From the NCBI RefSeq assembly GCF_003013715.1, contig NC_072812.1, positions 1,984,001-2,048,000 on the forward strand: a stretch of DNA of 64,000 bases, in the 5' to 3' direction. A program made the translations under genes and the position numbers. Shown piece by piece: positions 48,198 to 57,900 of the stretch. Numbering within the stretch: the stretch's first letter is position 1; each line of letters opens with the position of its first letter. This DNA is from Candidozyma auris. Its lineage: Eukaryota; Ascomycota; Pichiomycetes; Serinales; Metschnikowiaceae. The notes beneath the pieces were generated by a model. It saw only the letters and a list, made by a program, of their open reading frames with translations, did no database searches and was not told the origin of the DNA.

Positions 48198-49433
48198 TCA
48201 TCTCGACTTTCCTCCAGCGGCCTTGACCACTAGCACGTCTCCGTCCTCTATAATGTATGCTTTGCCTTGGCGGTATTGCTTTCCTTTCGATTTTAGATTT
48301 GCCTCGTCTAGGGGTGCATCTTGCTTCTCCAAGTCCTCCCATTTGTACACTTGTGCAGAGATAAATGTCTTCTGCAAATCCGTATGAATGGCTCCCGCTG
48401 CTTCTGGGGCAGTGGTGCCCTCTCTGACAGTCCATTGATGAGCCTCCTTGGGCCCACAAGTGTAGAAAGACACAAGTCGGAGCGCTGCCCTCATCTTGTC
48501 GACAATTTCACCCATAGCACTGCCAGCATTGTTAAATTCGCTCATGTAGCTTGCTAGCAGTTCAGGATCGTCCCTCAACTCATTGAGCTTTGTCTCATAT
48601 GCTGCTGAAAATAACATCATCTCGTCCTGTGGACAATTTTCATCGATCCATGCTTGTACGGCTTCCTTGAACTCATTAGTGTTGCTCAGGTAATCCTTCT
48701 CATTGACATTAAGCAACACCACTGTGGGCTTCGCAGTGAGAAGGTTCAACGGATTGATTACCTCAATCTCCTCACTGGTCCACTCCCCAGTAGTAACCTT
48801 CATACCCAGGTACAAATGATCCAGGAGCTTACTAAGAGTGTCAATTTCGAATTGAATACGTTTGCGATCCACCTGTGGCTTCCTCAACGTCTTCTGAGCT
48901 TGCTCCAAAGCAGTTTCGATGTAGTCCAAGTCCTTAAGGATAAGCTCATCCGTGACTATGGTTAAGTCCCTCACTGCATCCACATTGGTCTCGACGTGTG
49001 TGATGTCATCGTCTCTGAAGCCCCTCACCACATGAAATACACCATCCACTTGCCTAATGTCGGACAAAAATTTGTTACCTAGTCCTTCACCCAGCGCGGC
49101 GTTTCTTGTGAGACCTGCGATATCGTAAATAGTCATGGATGTGGGCACCTTCTTCGCTGATCCATATAACTGCTGAAGATGATCTAGCATTGGGCTTTGA
49201 ACAACCACTTGTGACATGCATGGGTCGATGGTTGCGTATGGATAGTTGGCAGGCTTCCCTAAGCTTGATCTGGTAATGGCTTGAAAGAACGTAGATTTTC
49301 CAACGTTTGCAAGCCCTACCACGCCCAGCGAGAGGTTATTACTCACTCTCCCAAGCTGGCTTTGCTTAGCTGCCAGAGCCAGCTTTTTTGCATGACGAAT
49401 TGCACTGGTTGCAAAATTTCTTATTTGCTTCAT
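48198..49433 (-). CDS. YLF2: Mitochondrial YchF/Obg-like ATPase
   Basis: The product is 411 residues (405 in yeast YHL014C/Ylf2). YchF proteins have the Obg fold but prefer ATP. The P-loop GLANVGKS is at 40-47, DIAGLTRNAALGEGLGNKFL is the switch region, and the NKxD of GTPases is replaced by NVNE, as in the family. The C-terminal TGS-like domain contains YTCGPKEAHQWTVREGTTAPEAAGAIHTD. The first 30 residues are basic and Ser/Ala-rich, which supports the mitochondrial paralogue rather than cytosolic Ola1. The frame opens at TTG (49454); the first ATG is 49433. A match to the recurrent motif lies within codons 7-10. Confidence 0.9.
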   Translation of the reverse strand: MKQIRNFATSAIRHAKKLALAAKQSQLGRVSNNLSLGVVGLANVGKSTFFQAITRSSLGKPANYPYATIDPCMSQVVVQSPMLDHLQQLYGSAKKVPTSMTIYDIAGLTRNAALGEGLGNKFLSDIRQVDGVFHVVRGFRDDDITHVETNVDAVRDLTIVTDELILKDLDYIETALEQAQKTLRKPQVDRKRIQFEIDTLSKLLDHLYLGMKVTTGEWTSEEIEVINPLNLLTAKPTVVLLNVNEKDYLSNTNEFKEAVQAWIDENCPQDEMMLFSAAYETKLNELRDDPELLASYMSEFNNAGSAMGEIVDKMRAALRLVSFYTCGPKEAHQWTVREGTTAPEAAGAIHTDLQKTFISAQVYKWEDLEKQDAPLDEANLKSKGKQYRQGKAYIIEDGDVLVVKAAGGKSR

Positions 49434-49578
49434 CGATGCCGAGTAGTCCTGCAAAAATTTAGTGCTGCTTCAGTTTCTATGTTATGCAGGTGACAGTTAA
49501 ATTGACACGATGGAAGTGCCAATCGATCATCATTTGGACAAGAATTCAATGAAGGGGTCAAAGAAGTATAGACTGTTC

Positions 49579-50325
49579 CTATTGTGGTAATATTTTCTTC
49601 CCTCCCTTGTAGATTTGCAGCTGGTATAGAAGTATTGCTAGACAGACCCAGGTGACAAGAAGCGTTTCTGAAGAGAGAATATTGGTAGGCAATTCATACC
49701 ACTCCTGATTATTGACTTTGTAGTGGAGCAAGGATGCGGTAAGGAAGAATGTTGACAAGGTTTGCACGAGCAAGTAATGTCTATGAAGAACATGGAATCG
49801 CAGGAAGTACCAATTGGTGGAACATTGAGGTATTAGACGAAATATGGCACCAAAGTAGGATATGACGTAGAAGTAATTTGCAATATCAAGCTCATTAAGT
49901 GTAGCCCAGCCATGGAGGTAGTACCAAACGAGTACCAAAAGTCCGCAGCCAAGTAAGCTCAGAAAGAAGTAGAAGGGGAGACTCAATGCCTCGTGATGTC
50001 GACGAGAACCTTTGAACTTTTTAAAGGTCTGCCATGCCAAGTAAAAGGTCACAATTGAGCCAACCAGGTCCAAAAGAACAACAATAGGAGAAGTGTAGTA
50101 TGATGTGTACAAAGGGTATCTCTTGCTGTACTGAGCAGCCAATTTGGATGATATTAAATAAGACGCCCCGTAGATACAAGAGGCAGTGAGCCAAAGAAAG
50201 GAGTAGGCCACAAAGTCACAAGAAAGACCAAGCACTGAACCTTTTCTAGAAACCCTTTCAGCTATCAAACCATAGGAGAGTATTTGGATGAAGTGGCCCG
50301 CAATATATAAGGTTTCTGATATCAT
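49579..50325 (-). CDS. PQ-loop (cystinosin/Ers1-like) membrane protein
   Basis: The product is 248 residues with about seven hydrophobic segments. The family includes cystinosin and yeast Ers1, which move cystine or similar solutes out of the vacuole or endosome. Order matches Ers1: SVLGLSCDFVAYSFLWLTAS near the first PQ repeat (compare SAISMDFVMLNTAGYS), and RLIPQCSTNW with a real Pro-Gln pair near residue 165 for the second. In the first repeat the Pro-Gln pair is missing, which is a deviation from the family. I am fairly sure of the PQ-loop group and less sure of orthology to ERS1. Confidence 0.68.
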   Translation of the reverse strand: MISETLYIAGHFIQILSYGLIAERVSRKGSVLGLSCDFVAYSFLWLTASCIYGASYLISSKLAAQYSKRYPLYTSYYTSPIVVLLDLVGSIVTFYLAWQTFKKFKGSRRHHEALSLPFYFFLSLLGCGLLVLVWYYLHGWATLNELDIANYFYVISYFGAIFRLIPQCSTNWYFLRFHVLHRHYLLVQTLSTFFLTASLLHYKVNNQEWYELPTNILSSETLLVTWVCLAILLYQLQIYKGGKKILPQ

Positions 50326-50644
50326 TGTGGCTGATCACCCAATGATTAATTTGAATGTTTTCCATACAATTGCTAGTTTCAAGGAGATGATGCAAAAGTC
50401 AAACTTGCGAGCTGCTATCTCGCGTTGATATGTGAAGGGGTATCGACAACTGAGTAGTAGTTTCTGTAGGGAGTGAACGTCAATGCGCGGAAGTGTAACA
50501 CTAAGGTCTAGTACATTATCAACACTTTTAGTCGAAGGCTATCAATAATACACTGCAGACAATTAAACTGCTAAAAGTGGACTGACTTAATAAGCTCTTT
50601 CGGTGAAAGCATCCTTCAATCAAAATATTTGATCTACATACAGC
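50326..50644. other. Divergent promoter region ERS1-like/SGF29
   Basis: 319 bp, AT-rich, no gene or recurrent motif found. Confidence 0.4.
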
Positions 50645-51433
50645 ATGGCGGTGGATGATACTGAAGGATACTGGGACATTGTGATATCGTCTCTTCAAGA
50701 TATTTGTAATGCCAATGAGTCCCTTTCATTCGACAACATATTTGCTGACCATACAGATACTTCACTCAAGAAGCTCGGCGAGAATGATTTAGAGACCCTA
50801 AAAGAGGAGATAAACGACCATATGTTGAATATAGGAACCGCCACAAGGCTCATTTCAACGGCCCAACAAAACTTGCAGACGCTTATAACGAATTTAGAAA
50901 AGGCTCAGCTGAAACAGGAAGTGACTACGCGTTCGTCCAAGCTGTCAGTCACTAGAGATGGCAAACGAGCGAGCAGCAGGAAAGGCAACAAGAAATACGG
51001 GCGTCAATTTTGGGTATCAAAATACGATCCTTCAGAACCCATAATAATAGGATCAGAAGTTGCTTTCAAACTTAAAAACCGTCATTTCGAAGAATGGATT
51101 CAGTGTGAAGTTACAAAAATTCTTGGTGACGGAACACGATACGAAATTAGAGACCCTGAACCGGATGAGAACAACAATCCAGGGCAAACTTTCAAAGCAA
51201 ACTACAAAGATATCCTACTTATACCGTCAGTGCTGGAGGTGCCTAACCTCATATCGTACCCTCACGGTACGAAAGTGTTGGCGAGATATCCAGAGACTAC
51301 CACCTTCTATCCTGCAGTTGTCGAGGGCCAGAAGAAGGATGGAACAGTGAAGCTTAAGTTCGACGGGGAAGAGGAAGTTAATAAAGTTACTGAAGTGGAG
51401 AGACGTCTAGTTCTTCCATTTCCTCAAAGGTGA
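50645..51433 (+). CDS. SGF29: SAGA subunit Sgf29 (tandem Tudor)
   Basis: The product is 262 residues (259 in yeast). Sgf29 reads H3K4 di- and trimethylation for the SAGA, SLIK and ADA complexes. The N-terminal half is a coiled helix (about 1-90); the tandem Tudor domain follows, starting at VGSEVAFKL-like sequence (IIGSEVAFKLKNRHFEEWIQCEV), with GTRYEIRDPEPDE and a second Tudor in HGTKVLARYPETTTFYPAVV ending in LKFDGEEEV. Aromatics that line the methyl-lysine pocket are present. It begins the block shared with the S. cerevisiae LEU2 region (YCL010C). Confidence 0.95.
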   Translation: MAVDDTEGYWDIVISSLQDICNANESLSFDNIFADHTDTSLKKLGENDLETLKEEINDHMLNIGTATRLISTAQQNLQTLITNLEKAQLKQEVTTRSSKLSVTRDGKRASSRKGNKKYGRQFWVSKYDPSEPIIIGSEVAFKLKNRHFEEWIQCEVTKILGDGTRYEIRDPEPDENNNPGQTFKANYKDILLIPSVLEVPNLISYPHGTKVLARYPETTTFYPAVVEGQKKDGTVKLKFDGEEEVNKVTEVERRLVLPFPQR

Positions 51434-51641
51434 TGCTTGAGGCATATGTGCATTATTGGATAAGGTCATTTTAAAGTCGCTCGAGAAACGAGTTAAAACA
51501 ATTACAATGTATTAAGAAAGAAAGTGAGTATTTCTGTGCAATTCTCTCATCTATGATTTTCTCTCTAGAATTTTTTGAGTGCAATTGTTACCCGTTATGA
51601 AAAATCGTTCCTCATGGTTCTCAATAGTGAGTTTAGACCAA

Positions 51642-51651
51642 TTCGCAGCCA
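51642..51651 (-). promoter_or_regulatory. TGGYTGCRAA motif upstream of GBP2
   Basis: TGGCTGCGAA on the minus strand, 262 bp before the GBP2 ATG. Confidence 0.45.
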
Positions 51652-51831
51652 CGCAGTAACCATTCCGTCCAATATGCTAAAAATTTGAATCTTTCAACAC
51701 CACTAAGATAGTTGAAGAGTTCTAAAGGGCATATCCAAGTCTCACACAAATTTTGAAAATCTTCAACAGCACTACAAAAGCCTTATTTTTCGAGTTTCGA
51801 AGGAAGAACCTCCACGGCGAAACGGGGCCCG

Positions 51832-51837
51832 CACGTG
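51832..51837. promoter_or_regulatory. Cbf1-type CACGTG box upstream of GBP2
   Basis: CACGTGAC, the reverse of GTCACGTG, 76-81 bp before the GBP2 ATG. Confidence 0.5.
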
Positions 51838-51912
51838 ACTGACCGGCGATGCGATGGACGAAAAACAGTGATGAAAGTGGAAAACCTCATTCATCTCTTC
51901 ATCAACTAAATC

Positions 51913-53387
51913 ATGTCGGAGGAGTTTGATATTGACGACTATTCAAGAGTATGTTGGTAGTGTGATACGAATGGAATAATAACATTCGCGTTGTGTTTGT
52001 TTGTCGACGCTGCTTGTGGTAACCGACTGAATGGTGACAAACTGCAACAAAAGGTGTTAAGTGACTTTTGCTTTGGGATGCTTTTCGTTGGAGCTTTGGC
52101 TGTAAGTGGACCCAACATGCGGACAACAATTATTTTTTTTTTTTTCAGGTTTTGATGCTAATACAGTAGGATAGGTCAAGATCCCCTGTGAGAGACAGAG
52201 ACCTGTCGCCAGGCAGGAACTCTAGGAAGGACTATGAGGCTCCTCGTGGCAGTGAAAGAAGAGGTGGCTACCCTAGAAGAGCCAGAGAAGGCTCTGAGCG
52301 TGCTTGGAAAGCAAGAAATGCTCGTCGTGAAAGAACCGGCCGTGGTGACCGTCGCGACAGGGGTGACAGAGGTGACAGAGGCGACAGAGGTGAAAGAAGA
52401 GGCCGTATCTCCATGGCTGATGCGCTGACTGTTCCAGGTGACGAGGAGCAGCGTAGCAAAGTGGAGCGCAACTATGAGAAGTCCATTTTCGTCGGCAACA
52501 TCCCATTTGAATCGACTGCTAAAGATATTGAACAGATCTTCAGTAAAGACTTTGATGTAGTGCGTGCTGACATCGTCACCAGACGTGGCCTCTCTCGTGG
52601 TATGGCTACCGTCGAGTTCTCGTCCATTGAAGATGTTGAGAAGGCTATTGCCCAATTCGATCGTACCGAGTACCAAAACAGAGAGATTTTTGTTAGACAG
52701 GATCACCCACCTCCAGAGGAAAAGAGACGTGAACCCGAGTCCAGATCAACGCCTGCCAAAGACGATGATCGTGAGCCCAACCCTGAGGTGTTTGTCGGCA
52801 ACTTGCCTTACAGTGTCTCTTGGCAGACGTTAAAGGATGAGTTCAGAAGCATTGGTTCCATCGTTCGTGCTGACATCCTCACTGACCGTTCTGGTAGATC
52901 TCGGGGCTACGGTACTGTTGTGTTTAGAAGTACCGCTGATGCACAGGCTGCTATTGACAAGTACAACGGCTTTGAGTTGGAGGGCCGCAGAATTGAGGTT
53001 CGCTTTGGCAGGGAAAAGAAGGAGGCCAAGACCAAGAAAAACTCTTCCTTCACTGAAGGTGTCATTGGCGGCGGTGAGCCCTCCAAGACCATTTTTGTCG
53101 GAAACTTGCCCTACATCACCACTAAGGCCGACTTGTTCGACCTCTTTGAGACTGTTGGTCGTGTCACTCGCGCTGAGATTCAGTTGGAAGCTCGTGGCAG
53201 GGCCTCTGGAAACGCTGTTGTCGAGTTTGAGATGCCTGAGCTCGCTGAATTGGCCATCAAGAACTTGGATAATTACAATTACGGTGGCCGTCCTTTGCTG
53301 ATTGCCTACGCTAAGTATCCAGCCAATGTGGAGAACGACGAAGAGAACGACGAGAAGTTCGCCGACGCTGAGATGGGCGACCAATAG
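51913..53387 (+). CDS. GBP2: SR-type RNA-binding protein Gbp2, two exons
   Basis: The exons are 51913-51948 and 52170-53387, giving 417 residues (427 in yeast Gbp2). Gbp2 and its paralogue Hrb1 are SR-like shuttling proteins that bind mRNA with the TREX complex and hold back unspliced transcripts. The joined start is MSEEFDIDDYSRDRSRSPV, then an Arg/Asp/Gly-rich stretch (RGDRGDRGDRGERRGR, about 75-91). Three RRMs follow: IFVGNIPF (about 118), VFVGNLPY (about 219) and IFVGNLPY (about 319), each with an RNP1. Neighbours SGF29 and the UPF0357 gene match YCL010C and YCL012C, so GBP2 (YCL011C) is preferred over HRB1. An in-frame CTG after RDRD reads best as Ser. Confidence 0.93.
51949..52169 (+). 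other. GBP2 intron (221 nt)
   Basis: The donor is GTATGT at 51949 and the acceptor TAG at 52167-52169. The branch site TGCTAAT is at 52156-52162, with its A 8 nt from the final G. Two other AG choices (CAG at 52146-52148 and 52164-52166) run straight into TAG in frame, so TAG at 52169 is the likely site. A T-rich tract lies just before the first of these. Confidence 0.85.
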
Positions 53388-53503
53388 TGCCCCGAGTAAT
53401 TAACTTTCACGAAATAGCAAAACTAGATATACTGTATCGCACTCCCTGTATGTTACTTTAAGCCCTCTGGACTCCGAACCCCTTTTGGTACCACTTGATC
53501 TTC

Positions 53504-53935
53504 ATGCTATTAGAGACAATTATCAGCTTTTTCTACGCCTTGTGGGCGTTTGTAAAGCCTTTCTTATGGCTCATCATCGTTATCGTCCTTGCATGTGTTG
53601 CTTACCTAAAGCGCCGAGAATTGGCTGAGATTGCAGAGAGACTCAGAAATAGGCGCCGGTGGTATAATAGAATGCAACAGAGCTCTCTGTTTGAACAGGA
53701 CCTAGAAAACGGACTATCAAGTGGCAATTTTGACATCTCGGGCAACATCGGCAACGACTCGAGGGATGGGCTTGATGAGAATGCCAAAGCCGAAATACGG
53801 CGTATCATGCAAAGAGAGAGTCTTCCCTTTGACGAGGCCCGGCTTCGGTATTTCAGAGCCGAGCTTTCACGTAATGGCGTTGCGAGCGACGGTTTACCCA
53901 CAGATAAGCGCACCGTGACCTTTGATAGACTATGA
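53504..53935 (+). CDS. UPF0357 (DUF2015) protein, YCL012C-like
   Basis: The product is 143 residues. Fungal DUF2015/UPF0357 proteins include yeast YCL012C; function unknown. One membrane segment is near the start (about 13-35, ALWAFVKPFLWLIIVIVLACVAY). The conserved family block is DSRDGLDENAKAEIRRIMQR followed by LPFDEARLRYFRAELSRNGV and GLPTDKRTVTF. The frame opens at TTG (53495); the first ATG is 53504. Its place between GBP2 and BUD3 matches the position of YCL012C. Confidence 0.88.
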   Translation: MLLETIISFFYALWAFVKPFLWLIIVIVLACVAYLKRRELAEIAERLRNRRRWYNRMQQSSLFEQDLENGLSSGNFDISGNIGNDSRDGLDENAKAEIRRIMQRESLPFDEARLRYFRAELSRNGVASDGLPTDKRTVTFDRL

Positions 53936-54907
53936 TGGCATGTCTACGAATGAGTCGGAAGCCTCGGATTGTGGAAAAGTGCGAAAAACGCTCGTCAAGG
54001 GATAGAATGATCTTGATTTATGCTTCAAATCTGGTTATCGACGGGAGAGTGGTTTAATTCTATATGGTATAACAGGTTTCCGCTGGGGCTAGTGAGATGG
54101 GGTTGAGTGCGGTGTTCTGCTAGCAGTAATTTGAGCGGAGGGTTCTATGATTGGAATCTTCTCAATCAACGCAAGTTCGCAAGTACCGAAAATATGTCTC
54201 GTTCAAAGCCTGCTGTGTTTATTGTGAGAATTCACGGCCCAGCTAACGTATATGGTGTCAGAACAAAATTCTGGGCCCGCAAGTAGTCCACAAATATATG
54301 CTAGATACTATTATTCAGGCGCCTAATAGGGCGCCGCCTCTGGAATGCCAGCAATTCTTTTCTATTTTCTCTTTTTTCACTGGTGGTCCCTTTTAACTGC
54401 CAGGATTCTTTCATTGGTTGCAAAATTCAACAAATGCCCTTAGAAGGCTTTTACAAAAAATGAAAACTCCCAATCAATGAGAAAATGCGGGTAAAAAAAC
54501 GATCTGGAACACTTTCCTCATCCATCTAGCACCGACTTATATTTCATTTCAAAAGACTCTTCGATTTTCCTAATTGTGCTACATCGCCTTCCTCCGAGTA
54601 GCGTACTTTAGACCTGTCGCATTAGCGAGGAATAATCATATATAATGCACTTCCGAAATGGAAACATCATATACATAGAAAAAAAAACAAATATATTTCC
54701 TACGACTTCATAGGGTTTTCTACCTTTTCAATGCATGACACAAAATCTTTCTCTTTCGTTCGTCACAAAGAAACGCCTCTACGTGATTGACAATCATTGT
54801 TTACATTATCGCCTAATGTGGAAATCGTATCAATATCATCAAATGTATGTACATGTACTCTAACTACAACTCCATCTGACAAACCAAGTTGGACTCTTTT
54901 TTAGAAT
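53936..54907. other. Intergenic region UPF0357/BUD3
   Basis: 972 bp, AT-rich towards BUD3, with the recurrent motif at 54415-54424. A-runs near 54680. No gene seen. Confidence 0.45.
54415..54424 (+). promoter_or_regulatory. TGGYTGCRAA motif upstream of BUD3
   Basis: TGGTTGCAAA, 484 bp before the BUD3 ATG. Confidence 0.4.
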
Positions 54908-57900
54908 ATGGACATTTACAAGAGGTATGCCTCGGGCGAACACGACAGGGAGTTTTTTGCAAAGCATAATAATAACGAACTAATTAAGCTACGACCTTTA
55001 CTGGGACAGTTCGACAATGTTGATGCAAAATCAGTTTCAAGACCAGTGCTGTACTGGCAAGCAATCTTCCCACAAGCGGCGTTTTTCGCTGGTTACGACC
55101 ATGAGCTTTTCGGTCATGTTGTAACTGTCGTGTACAAGAACGAGGTTACTTCGAAATTGAGTGCTGTTTCAATTACTAAATATGGCTGCAACGTCTATGA
55201 AAACCTCTTGCTTGATGTCAGGCTGCGCTTCTGGCCAGCTTGCGAGAACTTGGATGAGAAACACAAAGATTCCAATGTCAGAAGAGCTCTTGCCATAGCC
55301 AATTTGAAAAATCATAATCAACTTCATAATAATAGCGAGAGCTTCCATTCCCGTTGGGACGAGACAAACGCAGGTGCCTTGGCAAGCTCTATGGATGTAT
55401 TGACAGGGAAGGTCCCTGTGGAATTGGGCGAGAAATTGTTACAGTTGGGCCTTCTTCAGGATCACTGGGTGTCCTCAATGCTTGTAGATGTGGTCTATGA
55501 CTCGAAAACGCCTTTGAACGGCGAGAATACAATTGAAGAGAACAACAAGCTTGTATTTGCCTTGGGAAAACAAATGGACCAACTTTTTGATCCCTTACTC
55601 GAATACTCCCCTCAGGCCATGGACTACCACTATGTTATTCCCCAGCATCCCGTTCCTACAGTTCTCCAAAACAATGTTCAAGTGAATAAGGTTCTAGACG
55701 AGCTCTTTGATGTTCAAGCTAATTATGCTATGGACTTAATAGCCATTTTACAGGACCTCATCAATCCTCTCAGAGCTAAAGTGCTTTCATCGAAATCTTC
55801 CTTGGGCATTCAGAAAGTCAACCTCATATTTCCACCAACCATCGATGAGATTTGTCGAATTAACTGCATCCTCCATGACTCTTTGACCCGTGCAAGAAAG
55901 TATGGATATGTTGAAGTATTTCATGTGTTTGAGAACATTCTTCCTTACTTCTACAAAGCATTCATTAGGCACGAAGCTAATCTACGCAATTTCCATTCCC
56001 GCTTATCAAAATTTTTGGAGAAGGAGTCCAAGCTCATGTCGTCACCTGAAATAAATCGGAGAAAATTTTCTGCAAGATCTATCGAGGCAATCGTCTCAGG
56101 ATCCATTTTGGAATTACCAAGATTAAAGCTCATCCTCAAACGTCTTCACTCCCTGATCGAAATGGAGAAGGCTAGGTACAAAGACATTGAGCAAGCTAAT
56201 AATAGTGAGGCTCCAATTCTCGATAAGGCCTTTAACACATGTGTCGAAATAATTGATAGTTTCGGGTATAATGAACAGGAGCAAGAGCCTTCAACTAAAA
56301 ATCGTGTCTTCACACCATCCGGCAAACTACTCACTGAGATTGCCACAGAATGGCCAAATGAGCTTCAATATGGCTGGATAAATCGAAAAGTCATAGGCGT
56401 CCATGAAATGAAAGAGGTGATTTCGACACCTGCCAGTTCACAAATACTTATCATCTTCTCCGACAGTCTTCTATTTCTTGATCTGTTTCTGAATGAAACA
56501 GATTCTTCCTTGCTGGTTCCATCAGTTTTGATGAATTCCCTTATCAACGAGAAGCCATTGCCGAAGCTCTCTCAATTTCCTCAACTAAAGGTCAAATTCT
56601 GGTGTCCTGTCACGGACGTCATTGCTCAGGGTTATCAGTTTCAAGACGAGACTTTCCTTTCGTTCATGGCGTTTGGGGAGTCTGAGTTTAGAGATCGCAA
56701 TGGAAGTCCACAGAATCTGGTTCAGACTTTCAAGGTGGTGGATTGCGCAGAGCATTCAATTACTTCTAGTCTCCAGAAAGCCAAAGTCCTCCAAAAGACA
56801 ACCTCCTTTCATCTTTTCAGTGATCAGGAAGGCGGAATTCTGCGATTATATTGTGCCCACGAAAGACATGCTTACAAATCTGAAGCCTCAACAGCTCCAA
56901 TTGTGATTCTTCTCAACCTTAATCATGATGAAATTGAGCGGTTATTCAATGATCATCCACACGTCTACCTAGTTCTTAATGCCTCTTTCTTGAACCATCA
57001 CACAGTGCATATTTCCGGCCATGATCGTTCAGGGAAGTATAAAGTTGAAGAAATCGTCGGAATAGCAGATCTTCGGGAATCAGTAAGAGAGATGCTTTCG
57101 CAAGCTATTGATGCATTTTACCATTCGTCCCATTTTTCAAATGTGGTCATCCAAGGTTACGAGAAATCACTTGCTTATTTCGCCGATAGCTACGCTAAGG
57201 AGACCCTGGGTAAAGCTATCCTGAAAGTGGCGAAGGATATGCCTTCAGGGCAAGAAATGAATAAAATTACTAGTGAGAGTCTCACCGCAGGTGAACAAGA
57301 ACGAAATGTGTCCGGAAGGTCTAGGAATATCAGCGCAGAAAGGTCGAAGCCCTTGAAAAACTACGGCGAACCAAATGCGGATTCTGAGAATTTGAGCGTT
57401 GAGGCAGCCAGTACTTGTATGCCAAAACTTTTCTTGCTCAGCTTATTTCATAAATTGGGAAAGAAGAAGAGGAAAACACCACGGAAAAGTGTTCCTGCTG
57501 ATATTCGTGTCAAAGAGAGTGAGAAGAAAGTTCCCGGAACGGAAAACCCATGTGGAAAGAAGCAGGTGTACGAAAGTATCTACAAGCCTGTTCCTACTTT
57601 ACGAGAAAGTTCTATATCGTCAGCGCCTGTCTCTGAACGTGAGCCTCAGCATAGGAGCCTCTCGACCAACACTGGAAGCTCGTCTCATTATACCAATACT
57701 TCCTTACAGGTGCAATCCAACTTCCAATTCCCTCCCGGCCCTGCTGTGGAGAATGCAATCACAGATGGGTCCCATAGCAAGCCAGCGACCTTGCCGGTAA
57801 AGCGTGTTGTTTCTACTGTACATGAAGAAGGTCAAATTCCGGACGACCAATTGCCTAATACAACTATCACAGACATTAATCTGTCTGACATCGAAAAGAA

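Larger units (their letters stand above)
51434..51912. other. Intergenic region SGF29/GBP2
   Basis: 479 bp containing the GBP2 promoter. A recurrent motif is at 51642-51651 and CACGTG at 51832-51837. No gene seen. Confidence 0.45.

Noticed and set aside
52146..52148. CAG after the T-rich tract as GBP2 acceptor
   Set aside because: Joining exon 1 there gives a TAG stop after six codons. The TAG acceptor at 52169 restores the SR-rich reading frame.
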